Assembly (NCBI GenBank): GCA_035509315.1
Contig: DATJLS010000032.1
Location: forward strand, 1-64,000
From: JAKAWQ01 sp035509315
GTDB lineage: Bacteria; Pseudomonadota; Alphaproteobacteria; Acetobacterales; Acetobacteraceae
Direction: 5' to 3'
Length of the DNA stretch: 64,000 nucleotides
Each line of letters opens with the position of its first letter. Position 1 is the first letter of the stretch. Below are positions 9,747 through 18,586 of this stretch, in pieces. Made by a program: the position numbers and the translations under genes. The notes under the pieces are model-generated. The model was not told the DNA's origin, did not search any database, and worked only from the letters and a program-made list of their open reading frames with translations.

Positions 9747-11213
9747 TCACGGCTGGGTCTGATTTGCCGGGGCCGCCCTGCCCGATTCGCCGCGCGGTGC
9801 ACCCTGGGTGCGAGACCGTCCATCCCCTTGCCCGGAACGTCGTTGATGAACAGTCGAGGGGGGCGCAGCCGAAGAGGGTGCGGAAGATGATGGTGCCGCT
9901 TGCGTCCCGGTCGCGGCAGGGGCACCCGAGGCCGGCGCGGCCGCAGGCGGGACACCGGCCGCCTTGGCTGCGCTGGCCTTCGCGGCGGTGGACGCCGCGG
10001 CGGCGGTGGCGGGCGGAACGATCGTCACCTTGGCACCGGGATGCAGCCGGTCGGCGCCATCCGTTACCACCTTCGCGCCGGCGGTGAGGCCGGAGGTGAT
10101 GGCGGTCTCATCCGCATTGCTCGGCCCGAGCTTCACTTTCTGCACGGCGACCGTGCCGTCAGGCTGGACGACATAAACGAACGTGCCGGGGGCACCCCGC
10201 TGGATCGCCGCGCCGGGCACCAGAACGGCATTCTTCAGCGTTTTGACGAGAAGATCGACATTCACGAACTCGTTGGGGAAAAGGGCGTATTTCGGATTGG
10301 CAAAGCTCGCGCGGAGCTGCACCGTGCCGGTCGTGACGTTGATCTGATTGTCCATGGCGTAGAGCGTGCCGGTCGCGAGCTTTCGGGTGTTGGTGCTGTC
10401 ATAGAGCGTGACGGGCAGGGCCGGATCGGACTGCGTCGCCTCGGTCACGGCTTCGATGTCGTTCTGCGGCAGCGTGAAGATGACGCTGATCGGGTCGAGC
10501 TCGGTGATGACGACGATGCCGGTCGTGTTGCTGGTCTGGACGTAGTTGCCAGGATCGATCTGGAGCAGGCCGACGCGGCCGGTGAGCGGCGCGGTGATAT
10601 GGCAATAGGTGAGGTTGAGCTTGTCGCTGGCGATCGCCCCCTGGTCGCTCTTGACCGTACCCAGAAGCTGCTGGACCAGGAACTGCTGGTCGGAAACCTG
10701 CTGCTCGGCGATCGAGTTCTGCGCCTTGAGCCGCTCGAAGCGGGCAAGGTCGCTTCTCGCCTGATCCAGAAGGCCGGTGTCGTGGGCGAGCTGACCCTCC
10801 GCCTGCTCGAGCGCGACCTGGAACGGGCGCGGGTCGATTTGGGCCAGGAACTGGCCTTTCTGGACGATCTGGCCTTCCTTGAATCCGACACTCATGAGCT
10901 GGCCGTTGATCTGCGTCATCACCGTCACGGTATTGAAGGGCGTGACGGTGCCCAGAGCATTGAGGATGACCGGCATGTCCCCGGTGGTGGCGGTGGCGAC
11001 GCTGACCGGCTGTGGTGGGACGGAAGGCGGCCCCTTGCGCGGCCTGCCAGCCCAGGGGTGGGCCCAGAGGATGGCGCCCGCGATCAGCGCGAGGACGAGG
11101 ACGAACGGCAGGACACGACGGCGGCCGCGTACTTTCGGGGCCTCCACCGTCTCACGGCGCGCCGGAGGAGCGCCGTAGCCGCGTGCCACTGCCGGATCGG
11201 TGCGTTCGTCCAT
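9747..11213 (-). CDS. mdtA: RND efflux periplasmic adaptor (membrane fusion protein), MdtA type
   Basis: Periplasmic adaptor linking the RND pumps to the outer-membrane channel. A short basic cytoplasmic N-terminus precedes one membrane anchor (VLPFVLVLALIAGAILWA), then the lipoyl/hairpin region (VTPFNTVTVMTQINGQL, GQFLAQIDPRPFQ) and the beta-barrel region (GLLQIDPGNYV, IQRGAPGTFVYVV). The start MDERTD is chosen because AGGAGAG directly precedes it; an in-frame start 102 nt upstream would add an atypical leader. The last ~90 residues form an Ala/Pro/Ser-rich, then Arg/Gly/Gln-rich tail absent from most adaptors, probably disordered. First gene of the four-gene operon. Confidence 0.94.
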   Translation of the reverse strand: MDERTDPAVARGYGAPPARRETVEAPKVRGRRRVLPFVLVLALIAGAILWAHPWAGRPRKGPPSVPPQPVSVATATTGDMPVILNALGTVTPFNTVTVMTQINGQLMSVGFKEGQIVQKGQFLAQIDPRPFQVALEQAEGQLAHDTGLLDQARSDLARFERLKAQNSIAEQQVSDQQFLVQQLLGTVKSDQGAIASDKLNLTYCHITAPLTGRVGLLQIDPGNYVQTSNTTGIVVITELDPISVIFTLPQNDIEAVTEATQSDPALPVTLYDSTNTRKLATGTLYAMDNQINVTTGTVQLRASFANPKYALFPNEFVNVDLLVKTLKNAVLVPGAAIQRGAPGTFVYVVQPDGTVAVQKVKLGPSNADETAITSGLTAGAKVVTDGADRLHPGAKVTIVPPATAAAASTAAKASAAKAAGVPPAAAPASGAPAATGTQAAPSSSAPSSAAPPSTVHQRRSGQGDGRSRTQGAPRGESGRAAPANQTQP

Positions 11214-11347
11214 CGCTCTCCTCGCATGCGGCCTTAGCGGGCCGCCTGGGCGGAGTTGTTGCGCCGGCGAGGCGAAAACATGGCGGCCATGGAAATGGCA
11301 AGCCTGTCTGAGCACCCGGACCGGCGCGTGCCCGAATCGGCAAATGG

Positions 11348-11370
11348 CATAGACTTATTACGGGTCTATG
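11348..11370. promoter_or_regulatory. Inverted repeat upstream of the efflux operon
   Basis: CATAGAC-N9-GTCTATG is a perfect 7-bp inverted repeat in the spacer between the 3' end of clpA and the start of mdtA, about 135 nt before the adaptor start. Its spacing and location fit an operator for a dimeric repressor (TetR/MarR class). No regulator gene adjoins it and no confident -35/-10 pair is visible. Confidence 0.4.
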
Positions 11371-11483
11371 TCGCCAATCCCCCAACAGGATTGCCGCCAG
11401 ATTGCGATTGGTTAACGTTTCCGGCTGCCCCCTCCACCACACCGGAGGCGGGCATCCGAAGAACAGAAGCCGGGGCGCGAGGG

Positions 11484-13829
11484 CTACTCGACCGTTTCGG
11501 ACTCGCGTTCACCATCTTCCTCGCCCTCGGGGCGTGGAAGAGCGCTCGGCGCCGCCTCGATGAACTCGAAGGCAAGCGCGCCCTCCTTGAGCGTGACCTT
11601 CACCGCGCCGCCGCGGGCAAGGCGGCCAAAGAGAAGCTCCTCGGCAAGCGGCTTCTTGATGTGCTCCTGGATGACGCGGGCGAGCGGACGGGCGCCGTAG
11701 AGCCGGTCATAGCCCTTCTCGGCGAGCCATTCCTTGGCGGCGGAGGAAAGCTCGATCGTCACGTTGCGGTCGGCGAGCTGGGCCTCGAGCTGCATGACGA
11801 ATTTCTCGACCACCCGGGCGACAACCTCGGGGGTCAGGGCCGCGAAGGCGATCGTCGCGTCGAGCCGATTGCGGAACTCCGGCGTGAACATCCGCTTGAT
11901 CGCTTCGTCATCCTCGCCATGGCGGGCCTCACGCTCGAAGCCGATCGCCGGCCGGGCAAGGTCGGCCGCCCCTGCGTTGGTGGTCATGATCAGGATGACA
12001 TTGCGGAAATCGACCGTCTTGCCGTTGTGATCGGTAAGCTTCCCGTGATCCATCACCTGCAGGAGAATGTTGAAGAGATCGATATGCGCCTTTTCGATCT
12101 CGTCGAGCAGCAGGACGGAATGCGGGTGCTGGTCGATGGCGTCGGTCAGCAGGCCGCCCTGGTCGAAGCCGACATAGCCGGGCGGCGCGCCGATGAGGCG
12201 GGAGACCGAGTGCCGCTCCATATATTCGCTCATGTCGAAGCGGATGAGCTGAATGCCGAGGGTTGCCGCAAGCTGGCGTGCGACTTCTGTCTTGCCGACG
12301 CCGGTGGGCCCGCTGAAGAGATAGTTGCCGATAGGCTTCTCCGCCTCGCGGAGACCGGCGCGCGAAAGCTTGATGGCGGCGGCCAACGCCTCGATCGCCT
12401 TGTCCTGGCCGAAGACCATGGATTTGAGATCGCGCTCGAGATTGCGCAGCGTCTCCTTATCGTCGGCGGAGACGGATTTCGGGGGGATGCGGGCGATTTT
12501 CGCCACCATCTCCTCGACATCGCGCAGCGTCACGGTCTTGCGACGCTTGTGCTCGGGCAGAAGCATGCGCGAGGCGCCGACCTCGTCGATCACGTCGATC
12601 GCCTTGTCGGGCAGCTTGCGGTCATGGATGTATTTGGCCGATAGCTCGACCGCGGCGCGGATCGCCTCTTCGGTGTAGCGGACCTTGTGATGCTTCTCGT
12701 AATTCGCTTTGAGCCCGCGCAGGATCTTCACCGAATCCTCAAGCGAGGGCTCGTTGACGTCGATCTTCTGGAAGCGGCGGACGAGGGCGCGGTCCTTCTC
12801 GAAATAGTTGCGGAATTCCTTGTAGGTGGTCGAGCCTATGCAGCGCAGCGTTCCCGAGGCGAGCGCCGGCTTGAGCAGGTTCGAGGCATCCATCGCGCCG
12901 CCGGAGGTAGCGCCGGCGCCGATCACGGTGTGGATCTCGTCGATGAAGAGAATGGCGCCCGGCTGGTTTTCGAGCTCGGCGACGACGGCCTTGAGCCGCT
13001 CCTCGAAATCGCCGCGGTAGCGGGTGCCGGCGAGCAGCGCCCCCATATCGAGCGCATAGATGGTCGAGCGGGCAAGCACCTCCGGCACCGTGCCCTCAAC
13101 GATGCGCTTGGCGAGTCCCTCCGCGATGGCGGTCTTCCCGACGCCGGGATCACCGACATAGAGCGGGTTGTTCTTGGTGCGGCGGCAGAGGATCTGGATG
13201 GTCCGCTCGATCTCGATCTCCCGGCCGATCAGCGGATCGATCCGGCCGGCAAGCGCTTTCTTGTTGAGATTGACACAGTAGTTCGAGAGCGCGTCCTGGC
13301 CGCGGCGAGACGGCTTTTCCTCCCGCTCGGACTCACCCGACCCGCCATCCGGGCCCGAACCGGTACCCTGCACCGGACGGGGAGAGCTGCGGCCGGGCGC
13401 CTTGGCGATGCCGTGGCTGATGAAATTTACCGCGTCGAGCCGCGTCATGTCCTGGAGCTGGAGGAAATAGACAGCGTGACTCTCGCGCTCGCTGAAAAGA
13501 GCGACGAGGACATTGGCGCCGGTGACCTCCTCACGGCCGGAGGACTGAACGTGGATCGCCGCACGCTGGACCACGCGCTGGAACCCCGCGGTGGGCTTGG
13601 GGTCGCCCGGACGGTCGGTGGCGAGGCCGGAGAGATCCTTGTCGAGAAACTCGGTGAGATCCTGGCGCAGCTTGTCGAGATCGACGCCACAGGCGCGAAG
13701 CACGGTGGCGGCATCGGTATCATCGACGAGGCCGAGGAGGAGATGCTCGAGAGTCGCATATTCGTGGTGGCGCTCGCTGGCGAGCGAAAGGGCCCGATGG
13801 AGCGTTTGTTCGAGATTGCGGGACAGCAT
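11484..13829 (-). CDS. clpA: ATP-dependent Clp protease ATP-binding subunit ClpA
   Basis: Hexameric AAA+ unfoldase that feeds substrates to ClpP in the cytoplasm. The order is: N-domain with two Clp repeats (start MLSRNLEQTLHRAL, YATLEHLLLGL), an acidic/Ser-rich linker, first AAA module (Walker A GDPGVGKTAIAEG, Walker B ILFIDEIHT), second AAA module (Walker A GPTGVGKTEVARQ, Walker B VLLLDEIEKAH, sensor RLYGARPLAR). The start is placed at MLSRNLEQ, the family N-terminus; a frame extension of 25 residues upstream is not conserved. Length about 781 aa is normal, with an extra acidic tail. It follows clpS by 88 nt on the same strand. Confidence 0.97.
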   Translation of the reverse strand: MLSRNLEQTLHRALSLASERHHEYATLEHLLLGLVDDTDAATVLRACGVDLDKLRQDLTEFLDKDLSGLATDRPGDPKPTAGFQRVVQRAAIHVQSSGREEVTGANVLVALFSERESHAVYFLQLQDMTRLDAVNFISHGIAKAPGRSSPRPVQGTGSGPDGGSGESEREEKPSRRGQDALSNYCVNLNKKALAGRIDPLIGREIEIERTIQILCRRTKNNPLYVGDPGVGKTAIAEGLAKRIVEGTVPEVLARSTIYALDMGALLAGTRYRGDFEERLKAVVAELENQPGAILFIDEIHTVIGAGATSGGAMDASNLLKPALASGTLRCIGSTTYKEFRNYFEKDRALVRRFQKIDVNEPSLEDSVKILRGLKANYEKHHKVRYTEEAIRAAVELSAKYIHDRKLPDKAIDVIDEVGASRMLLPEHKRRKTVTLRDVEEMVAKIARIPPKSVSADDKETLRNLERDLKSMVFGQDKAIEALAAAIKLSRAGLREAEKPIGNYLFSGPTGVGKTEVARQLAATLGIQLIRFDMSEYMERHSVSRLIGAPPGYVGFDQGGLLTDAIDQHPHSVLLLDEIEKAHIDLFNILLQVMDHGKLTDHNGKTVDFRNVILIMTTNAGAADLARPAIGFEREARHGEDDEAIKRMFTPEFRNRLDATIAFAALTPEVVARVVEKFVMQLEAQLADRNVTIELSSAAKEWLAEKGYDRLYGARPLARVIQEHIKKPLAEELLFGRLARGGAVKVTLKEGALAFEFIEAAPSALPRPEGEEDGERESETVE

Positions 13830-13917
13830 GGCGTGCGACGCTCCCTTTATTCCGTGCACCAGCCTGCCGGCGGCCGGGACGGGCCGGGGGCGGCGGTCAG
13901 ACAACGACTGAAGGCGA

Positions 13918-14250
13918 TCATTCTTTCTCGATCGTGCATTGGAGAGGGTGTTGGTTCTGGCGCGCGAGATCCATTACCTGCGTTACTTTGGTCTCGGCCA
14001 CCTCGTATGTGTAGATGCCGCAGACGCCGACACCCCGGCGATGCACGTGGAGCATGATCCGGGTCGCCTCCTCCCGCGTCTTCTGGAAGAAGCGCTCCAG
14101 CACGTGGACGACGAACTCCATCGGCGTGTAGTCGTCGTTCAGCATCAGAACTTTGTACATGGCGGGCTTGCGCGTCTTCGGCCGCGCCCGCACGACCACG
14201 CCGGTGGATGGGCCGCTGCCCCCTTGTCTGTCGCTCTCGCTCATCCGCAT
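13918..14250 (-). CDS. clpS: ATP-dependent Clp protease adaptor ClpS
   Basis: Small adaptor that binds the ClpA N-domain and delivers N-end-rule substrates. The core MYKVLMLNDDYTPMEFVVHVLERFF, followed by HVHRRGVGVCGIYTYEVAETK, is the canonical ClpS fold, including the residues forming the N-degron pocket. The start MRMSESD gives about 110 aa, as usual; the open frame extends 75 codons further upstream but that part (Arg/Cys-rich) resembles no ClpS. An alternative is the ATG two codons downstream. Placement directly before clpA supports the assignment. Confidence 0.96.
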   Translation of the reverse strand: MRMSESDRQGGSGPSTGVVVRARPKTRKPAMYKVLMLNDDYTPMEFVVHVLERFFQKTREEATRIMLHVHRRGVGVCGIYTYEVAETKVTQVMDLARQNQHPLQCTIEKE

Positions 14251-14583
14251 TCCATCCGGCGGCGGCCCGGCGGGTTCGTCCACCCACGCTTGCCCGTTCC
14301 ACCCTTTCCAGCGATGCGCCGCCGCGCGCAGCCTGGCTCCGCCGGAAACGGGGACCGATCGGACGTGCGAGGCGATGCATGATCCATGGCAAAACCATAT
14401 CGGAACGCGGCCCCGTCGGAAAAGGGCTCTGCAAGATTCCACACGGTCTTGTTTACGGGCGTGGCACGCACGCATCTGCGCGCGCGTGACGCAAAAGGGC
14501 CCGGAGACGACTCCGGGCCCTCAGCAAGGCTTGCCCTCCCGCCCGAAGGCAGGGAGCTGTGCTTCGGATTTGCCGCGCCCGGC
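14251..14583. other. Spacer between clpS and the phasin gene
   Basis: About 330 nt without a credible gene. It holds the phasin terminator (14497-14520) and must contain the clpS promoter, read leftwards. I cannot pick out a convincing -35/-10 pair. Short open frames here are out-of-frame extensions of clpS. Confidence 0.5.
14497..14520 (-). terminator. Intrinsic terminator of the phasin gene
   Basis: GGGCCCGGAG (14497-14506) and CTCCGGGCCC (14511-14520) form a perfect 10-bp GC stem with loop ACGA. Read on the minus strand it is followed by TTTT, and it lies 64 nt after the phasin stop codon. Confidence 0.85.
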
Positions 14584-15093
14584 TCACGCCGTCCGGGCAA
14601 ATTTCTCCATTGCCACCGCAAAGCGCTGGGTCAGCGGCGCCAGGGTCTGCTCGGCGAGCTTCACCGAGGCGTCGGTGAGGCGGCCGGTCTCGGACACCGC
14701 CTTCTCCATCGCCGAACGGGCAAGGCTGGTCTGCAGATCCACCGCTTCCTTGAGCGACTTGACTGCGGTCAGAGCCCTGCAGGTCGCCAGCGTTTCGTCG
14801 AAGGAGGCCTGCGCGGAGGCCACGACCTGCTGCGTGATATCCTGTACACCCGTCGACCAGATTTTGCCCGACTTCACCACGGCCTCGAAGTTGCCCTGGT
14901 TGAAAGCGAGCAGTTCCTCCGCCGTCTTCATGGCCTTCTCCACGTTTTCCTTGACCTGCGCCTGCGTCGTCTGGAAGCCGGCGGTCGCTTTGGCCACGCC
15001 CTCCTTGAAGGCGACCGCCGTCTGCTCGAATCCGCTCGTCACGGCGGGGGCAGCGGCGTCGGACCCCTCGCTCGGCTTTGCCTTAACCGTCAT
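14584..15093 (-). CDS. phaP: Phasin family protein (polyhydroxyalkanoate granule-associated)
   Basis: 169-aa, almost entirely helical protein of the phasin_2/PhaP type, which coats PHA granules in the cytoplasm and limits their coalescence. Recognisable family stretches are MKTAEELLAFNQGNFEAVVKSGKIWSTG and QASFDETLATCRALTAVKSLKEAVDLQTS, followed by a C-terminal amphipathic helix. No signal peptide or membrane segment. It is monocistronic, with a strong terminator downstream and candidate PhaR operators upstream (15200-15210 and perhaps 15255-15271), which supports a role in PHA metabolism. Confidence 0.9.
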   Translation of the reverse strand: MTVKAKPSEGSDAAAPAVTSGFEQTAVAFKEGVAKATAGFQTTQAQVKENVEKAMKTAEELLAFNQGNFEAVVKSGKIWSTGVQDITQQVVASAQASFDETLATCRALTAVKSLKEAVDLQTSLARSAMEKAVSETGRLTDASVKLAEQTLAPLTQRFAVAMEKFARTA

Positions 15094-15199
15094 CTGCTGC
15101 TCCGTGCGATTGATAATCTCGAACGGGAAGAGAAAACGGCCCGCAACCGGTATTCGGCTGCTCGCGTCGCCGTTTTCGGCCCGTCATCGAACCGGCTTG

Positions 15200-15210
15200 C
15201 TGCAATGCAG
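15200..15210. promoter_or_regulatory. Candidate PhaR operator (CTGC-N3-GCAG)
   Basis: CTGCAATGCAG matches the CTGC-N3-GCAG motif described for the PHA-responsive repressor PhaR of Paracoccus/Rhodobacter. It lies about 107 nt upstream of the phasin start, which is where PhaR represses phaP until granules titrate it away. The match to the published consensus is exact; its use in this organism is inferred. Confidence 0.65.
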
Positions 15211-15254
15211 CACGGCAACGAACTAAGGTGCGGCGAGATATAATGCAAGTGAAA

Positions 15255-15271
15255 TTTGTGCATTGCACAAA
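15255..15271. promoter_or_regulatory. Perfect 17-bp palindrome upstream of the phasin gene
   Basis: TTTGTGCATTGCACAAA is an 8-1-8 perfect inverted repeat with TGCA half-sites, 45 bp from the CTGC-N3-GCAG site. It may be a second PhaR-type (TGC-rich) site or the operator of another regulator. Confidence 0.45.
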
Positions 15272-15556
15272 CATTGAAGAACGAGGTTCGCACGGCCATC
15301 CATGAGGGTACTGGAAGTCCGTTAGTTAATTCTTTGTTCTCGCTGCTTTTCCCGACCCTTTCCTGCTGGACAGATATGCTGGGGCACCGCTAAACTTTTT
15401 TCTTCGGTGGGCTGGCGAGGGAGCGGTGAGGGGATGGTGAGCGAGGGAGACGCGGAGCGCCCGCGACAGCCCCGATTTTTGTCGTCAGGATCCCGGCTCG
15501 CAGAGCGCCTGCAGCGGTGCCAGGAAGGCGGCAGACCGGGCAAGGGCCTCGCCCGC

Positions 15557-16783
15557 ATGCTGGCCCTCCTTCCTCAGACACTCACCCTGGCACTTGCGCT
15601 CTGCCTCGGGCTCGCGGCAAAGGCGGAGGCCGAGCCCGGATTCCAGCACCCGAGCTATATTGTCGTCGACGCGGCGAGCGGCCAGGTGCTGAACGAATTC
15701 CACGCCGATGCCATTCGCTATCCGGCCAGCCTGACCAAGCTGATGACGCTCTATCTCGCCTTCGAGGCGCTGAGGGACCGGCGGATCAGCTTCGAGACGC
15801 GCATCCCGATGACCGTGGAGGCCGCGTCGGTCGAGCCGGTGAAGCTCGGCCTGCCGCCCGGCTATACCATCAGCGTCCATGAGGCGATCCTCGCCATGGT
15901 CACGCTTTCGGCCAACGACGTGGCGACGGCCCTCGGCCAGTATCTCGGCGGAGGGAGCATCCCCCGCTTCGCCGAGATGATGACGCTTCGCGCCCATGCG
16001 CTCGGCATGGCCAATACCAGCTTCGAGAACCCCTCGGGTTTGCCGGCCGCCAACCAAGTGACCACGGCGCGCGATATCGCTATCCTGGCACGGCGCCTGA
16101 TCATCGATTTCCCGGACCAGTACCACTGGTTCAGCACGCGGCGCTTTCTTTTCCGTGGCCGCTGGATCGTGAGCGACGATAACCTGCTCAAGGTCTATCC
16201 GGGCGCAGACGGTATGAAGACCGGCTACACGTATGCGGCCGGCCACAATCTGGTGACGAGTGCCGCGCATGGCGATGTCCGGCTGATCGGCGTGGTCCTG
16301 GGAACCCAGACCATCCCGCAGGTAGACGGCGAGATGATGGCGCTGCTCAACGAAGGGTTTGCCGAAGAGAACGCGCCGGCCGCAGGGCCCGAGGTCGCCG
16401 CCGCCCGTGGGCCGTTCCATGCTCTGATCCCGTCCGCTCAGGCTGCTCCTATAGCAGCCCCCGTCGCGGCTTCCCTGCCGGTGCCGGCACCCGAGGCGGC
16501 GCCCCCCGAAACTGACGATACGCCGGCGCCATGGGGCGTGCAGGTCGCGGCTTATACAAGCGAGCACATGGCCCTTTACGTCTCGGGCTTGTCCGAGCGC
16601 ATTGTGCGAACCGGCCGCGCCGTGGTGGAGCAGGGATATCTCAATGGCAGGGCGGTCTGGCGAGCACGGATCGTCGATCTCTCCGCCTCCGAGGCGCATA
16701 CCGCCTGTGCCGCACTCGCCCGCCATCGGTTGCCGTGCTGGATCTTGCCTCCGGCAGCCAACGGAGAACTGGCCAGCCGCTGA
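15557..16783 (+). CDS. D-alanyl-D-alanine carboxypeptidase (DacA/PBP5-6 type) with C-terminal SPOR-like region
   Basis: Periplasmic low-molecular-weight penicillin-binding protein that trims the terminal D-Ala of peptidoglycan stem peptides. With this start a signal peptide (MLALLPQTLTLALALCLGLA, cleavage near AKAEA) precedes the peptidase S11 domain. The three active-site motifs are SLTK (Ser58, Lys61), SAN within MVTLSANDVAT, and KTG within GADGMKTGYTY. After an Ala/Pro linker, the C-terminus (PWGVQVAAYTSEHMAL to LARHRLPCWIL) resembles a SPOR peptidoglycan-binding repeat. The frame is open to a GTG at 15407 and an ATG at 15434 with a fair GAGGGAG upstream, so the start is uncertain; I favour the one giving a normal signal peptide. 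Confidence 0.92.
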   Translation: MLALLPQTLTLALALCLGLAAKAEAEPGFQHPSYIVVDAASGQVLNEFHADAIRYPASLTKLMTLYLAFEALRDRRISFETRIPMTVEAASVEPVKLGLPPGYTISVHEAILAMVTLSANDVATALGQYLGGGSIPRFAEMMTLRAHALGMANTSFENPSGLPAANQVTTARDIAILARRLIIDFPDQYHWFSTRRFLFRGRWIVSDDNLLKVYPGADGMKTGYTYAAGHNLVTSAAHGDVRLIGVVLGTQTIPQVDGEMMALLNEGFAEENAPAAGPEVAAARGPFHALIPSAQAAPIAAPVAASLPVPAPEAAPPETDDTPAPWGVQVAAYTSEHMALYVSGLSERIVRTGRAVVEQGYLNGRAVWRARIVDLSASEAHTACAALARHRLPCWILPPAANGELASR

Positions 16784-17070
16784 GGCGCCTGCGGGCTCAG
16801 CCGTTCGTTCGGCGCGGCGAGCATCGCCCTCCTCCCAAGCCTGTTGCGGGCCGGTTTCGGGACCCACTCCCTTCGGGGATTCCAGCGCATCTGCGGGCAC
16901 GGCCTTGTGGCCTCGGCAATGGTGATCTCCACCGGCAGCTCGCACAAGGCGATGCTCGCCCGAGCCGAGATCTGACCAAGGCAATTCTCAACCCGAGATA
17001 GCAGACAAAGGCCGGTTCGGCCTTCGTTCGACATTCATGGGTGCATCGATCAGCGGCGTCTAATGAAGCA

Positions 17071-17091
17071 TTTGCCTTGTCTTTAGGCAAA
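17071..17091. promoter_or_regulatory. Candidate activator site upstream of urtA
   Basis: TTTGCC-N9-GGCAAA is a perfect 6-bp inverted repeat with 9-nt spacer, 40 bp upstream of the -24 element. It differs from the textbook NtrC site (TGCACC-N5-GGTGCA), so the identity of the regulator is open. Confidence 0.35.
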
Positions 17092-17130
17092 ACGGGCGTT
17101 TCCTCCGCTCAAACATCGGGCCGGAGGCTC

Positions 17131-17146
17131 TGGCACCCTTCTTGCT
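17131..17146 (+). promoter_or_regulatory. Sigma-54 (-24/-12) promoter of the urt-ure operon
   Basis: TGGCAC-N5-TTGCT matches the RpoN consensus TGGCACG-N4-TTGCW at every near-invariant position (GG and GC 10 bp apart). The predicted start falls about 12 nt downstream of the GC, giving an untranslated leader of roughly 65 nt before the urtA ATG. Sigma-54 with NtrC is the usual route for nitrogen-limitation control of urea uptake. Confidence 0.75.
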
Positions 17147-17222
17147 TTTCTCTTTTTCGTTCCTCCGCTGCCGATTTGGCAGCTTGGGAATCACTTCAAG
17201 ACAATCGGGAAGGAGGCTTTTG

Positions 17223-18575
17223 ATGGCAGTTGATGGTCCGGGCCTGAGCCGCCGGGAATTCGGCGGCCTTGGCATGGCGGCCGCCGCTGCGGCAACCGTG
17301 GGCGCGACCCTCGGCACCGCGGCGCTCGTGAGCCGCGCCGCACGCGCCGCCGATGACAACACGGTCAAGGTCGGCATCCTGCACTCGCTCTCCGGCACCA
17401 TGGCCATCAGCGAGGCCCCGCTCAAGGACGTCATGCTGATGCTGATCGATCAGCAGAACAAGACGATGGGCGGCGTGATGGGCAAGCAGATCGTGCCCGT
17501 GGTGGTTGATCCCGCCTCCAACTGGCCGCTTTTCGCCGAGAAGGCGCGCGATCTCCTTTCCGTGGAAAAGGTTGCTGCCGTCTTCGGCTGCTGGACCAGC
17601 GTCTCGCGCAAATCCGTCCTGCCGGTGTTCGAGCAGCTCAACGGTATTCTCTACTATCCCGTCCAGTACGAAGGACAGGAATGCAGCCGTAACGTCTTCT
17701 ACACCGGCGCCGCGCCCAACCAGCAGGCGATCCCGGCCGTGGACTACCTGATGAATCAAGTGGGGGTGAAGCGCTGGGTGCTCGCCGGCACGGATTACGT
17801 CTATCCGCGCACCACCAACAAAATTCTCGAGGCCTATCTTCAGCAGAAAGGCGTCGCTTCCTCCGATGTCATGATCAACTACACGCCGTTCGGCTACTCG
17901 AACTGGCAGAGCATCGTCGCCCAGATCAAGAGCTTCGGCGCCGCCGGCAAGAAGACGGCGGTGGTTTCCACCATCAATGGCGATGCGAACGTGCCCTTCT
18001 ACAAGGAACTTGGCAATCAGGGCGTCAAGGCAACCGACATTCCGGTGGTTGCCTTCAGCGTCGGCGAGCAGGAACTGGCCGGCATCGATACCGCGCCGCT
18101 GGTCGGTCATCTCGCCGCCTGGAACTATTTCGAGAGCGTCGATACGCCGCTCAACAAGCAGTTCATCTCCGACTTCAAGGCGTTCGTGAAGAACGACAAG
18201 CGCGTCACCAACGACCCGATGGAGGCCCACTATATCGGCTTCAATATGTGGGTGAAGGCGGTGGAGAAGGCCGGAACCACCGATTCGGACGCGGTGATCG
18301 ATGCCATGATCGGCGTCGCTCATCCGAACCTGACCGGCGATTACGCGACCATGATGCCGAACCATCATCTCACCAAGCCGGTGCTGATCGGCGAGGTACA
18401 GGCGAATGGCCAGTTCAACGTCGTCTATCAGACACCAGGCCTGGTCGTCGCTCAACCCTGGTCGCCCTATCTGCCGGAGTCGAAAAACCTGATCGGTGAC
18501 TGGCTGCCGCCCATGTCCTGCGGCAATTACGACGTCGTTGCCGGGAAGTGCCTCGGCAAGTCGCAGAAGAGCTGA
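17223..18575 (+). CDS. urtA: Urea ABC transporter substrate-binding protein UrtA
   Basis: Periplasmic urea-binding protein of the branched-chain amino acid (type I periplasmic, Peripla_BP_5) family. The start is placed at MAVDGPGLSRREFGG because GAAGGAGG precedes it by about 8 nt; this gives a Tat-type signal (SRREFGGLGMAAAA) with cleavage near SRAARAAD. The mature protein begins VKVGILHSLSGTMAISE and contains AAVFGCWTSVSRKSVLPVFE and GILYYPVQYEGQECSRNVFYTGA, hallmark stretches of UrtA/AmiC-like urea and amide binders. About 450 aa. First gene of a 12-gene urea operon behind a sigma-54 promoter. Confidence 0.97.
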   Translation: MAVDGPGLSRREFGGLGMAAAAAATVGATLGTAALVSRAARAADDNTVKVGILHSLSGTMAISEAPLKDVMLMLIDQQNKTMGGVMGKQIVPVVVDPASNWPLFAEKARDLLSVEKVAAVFGCWTSVSRKSVLPVFEQLNGILYYPVQYEGQECSRNVFYTGAAPNQQAIPAVDYLMNQVGVKRWVLAGTDYVYPRTTNKILEAYLQQKGVASSDVMINYTPFGYSNWQSIVAQIKSFGAAGKKTAVVSTINGDANVPFYKELGNQGVKATDIPVVAFSVGEQELAGIDTAPLVGHLAAWNYFESVDTPLNKQFISDFKAFVKNDKRVTNDPMEAHYIGFNMWVKAVEKAGTTDSDAVIDAMIGVAHPNLTGDYATMMPNHHLTKPVLIGEVQANGQFNVVYQTPGLVVAQPWSPYLPESKNLIGDWLPPMSCGNYDVVAGKCLGKSQKS

Positions 18576-18586
18576 TCGGTTCCGCG

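Larger units (their letters stand above)
15094..15556. other. Divergent spacer between the phasin and carboxypeptidase genes
   Basis: About 460 nt if the carboxypeptidase start is placed at 15557. The left half carries two palindromes that look like operators for the phasin gene. The right part (from 15407) stays open in the carboxypeptidase frame but is Arg/Gly-rich and unlike a signal peptide. I see no RNA gene. Confidence 0.5.
16784..17222. other. Promoter region of the urea operon
   Basis: About 440 nt between the carboxypeptidase and urtA. The first 250 nt show nothing I can identify; the frames there are not protein-like. The last 150 nt hold a TTTGCC-N9-GGCAAA inverted repeat and a -24/-12 promoter. 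Confidence 0.55.
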
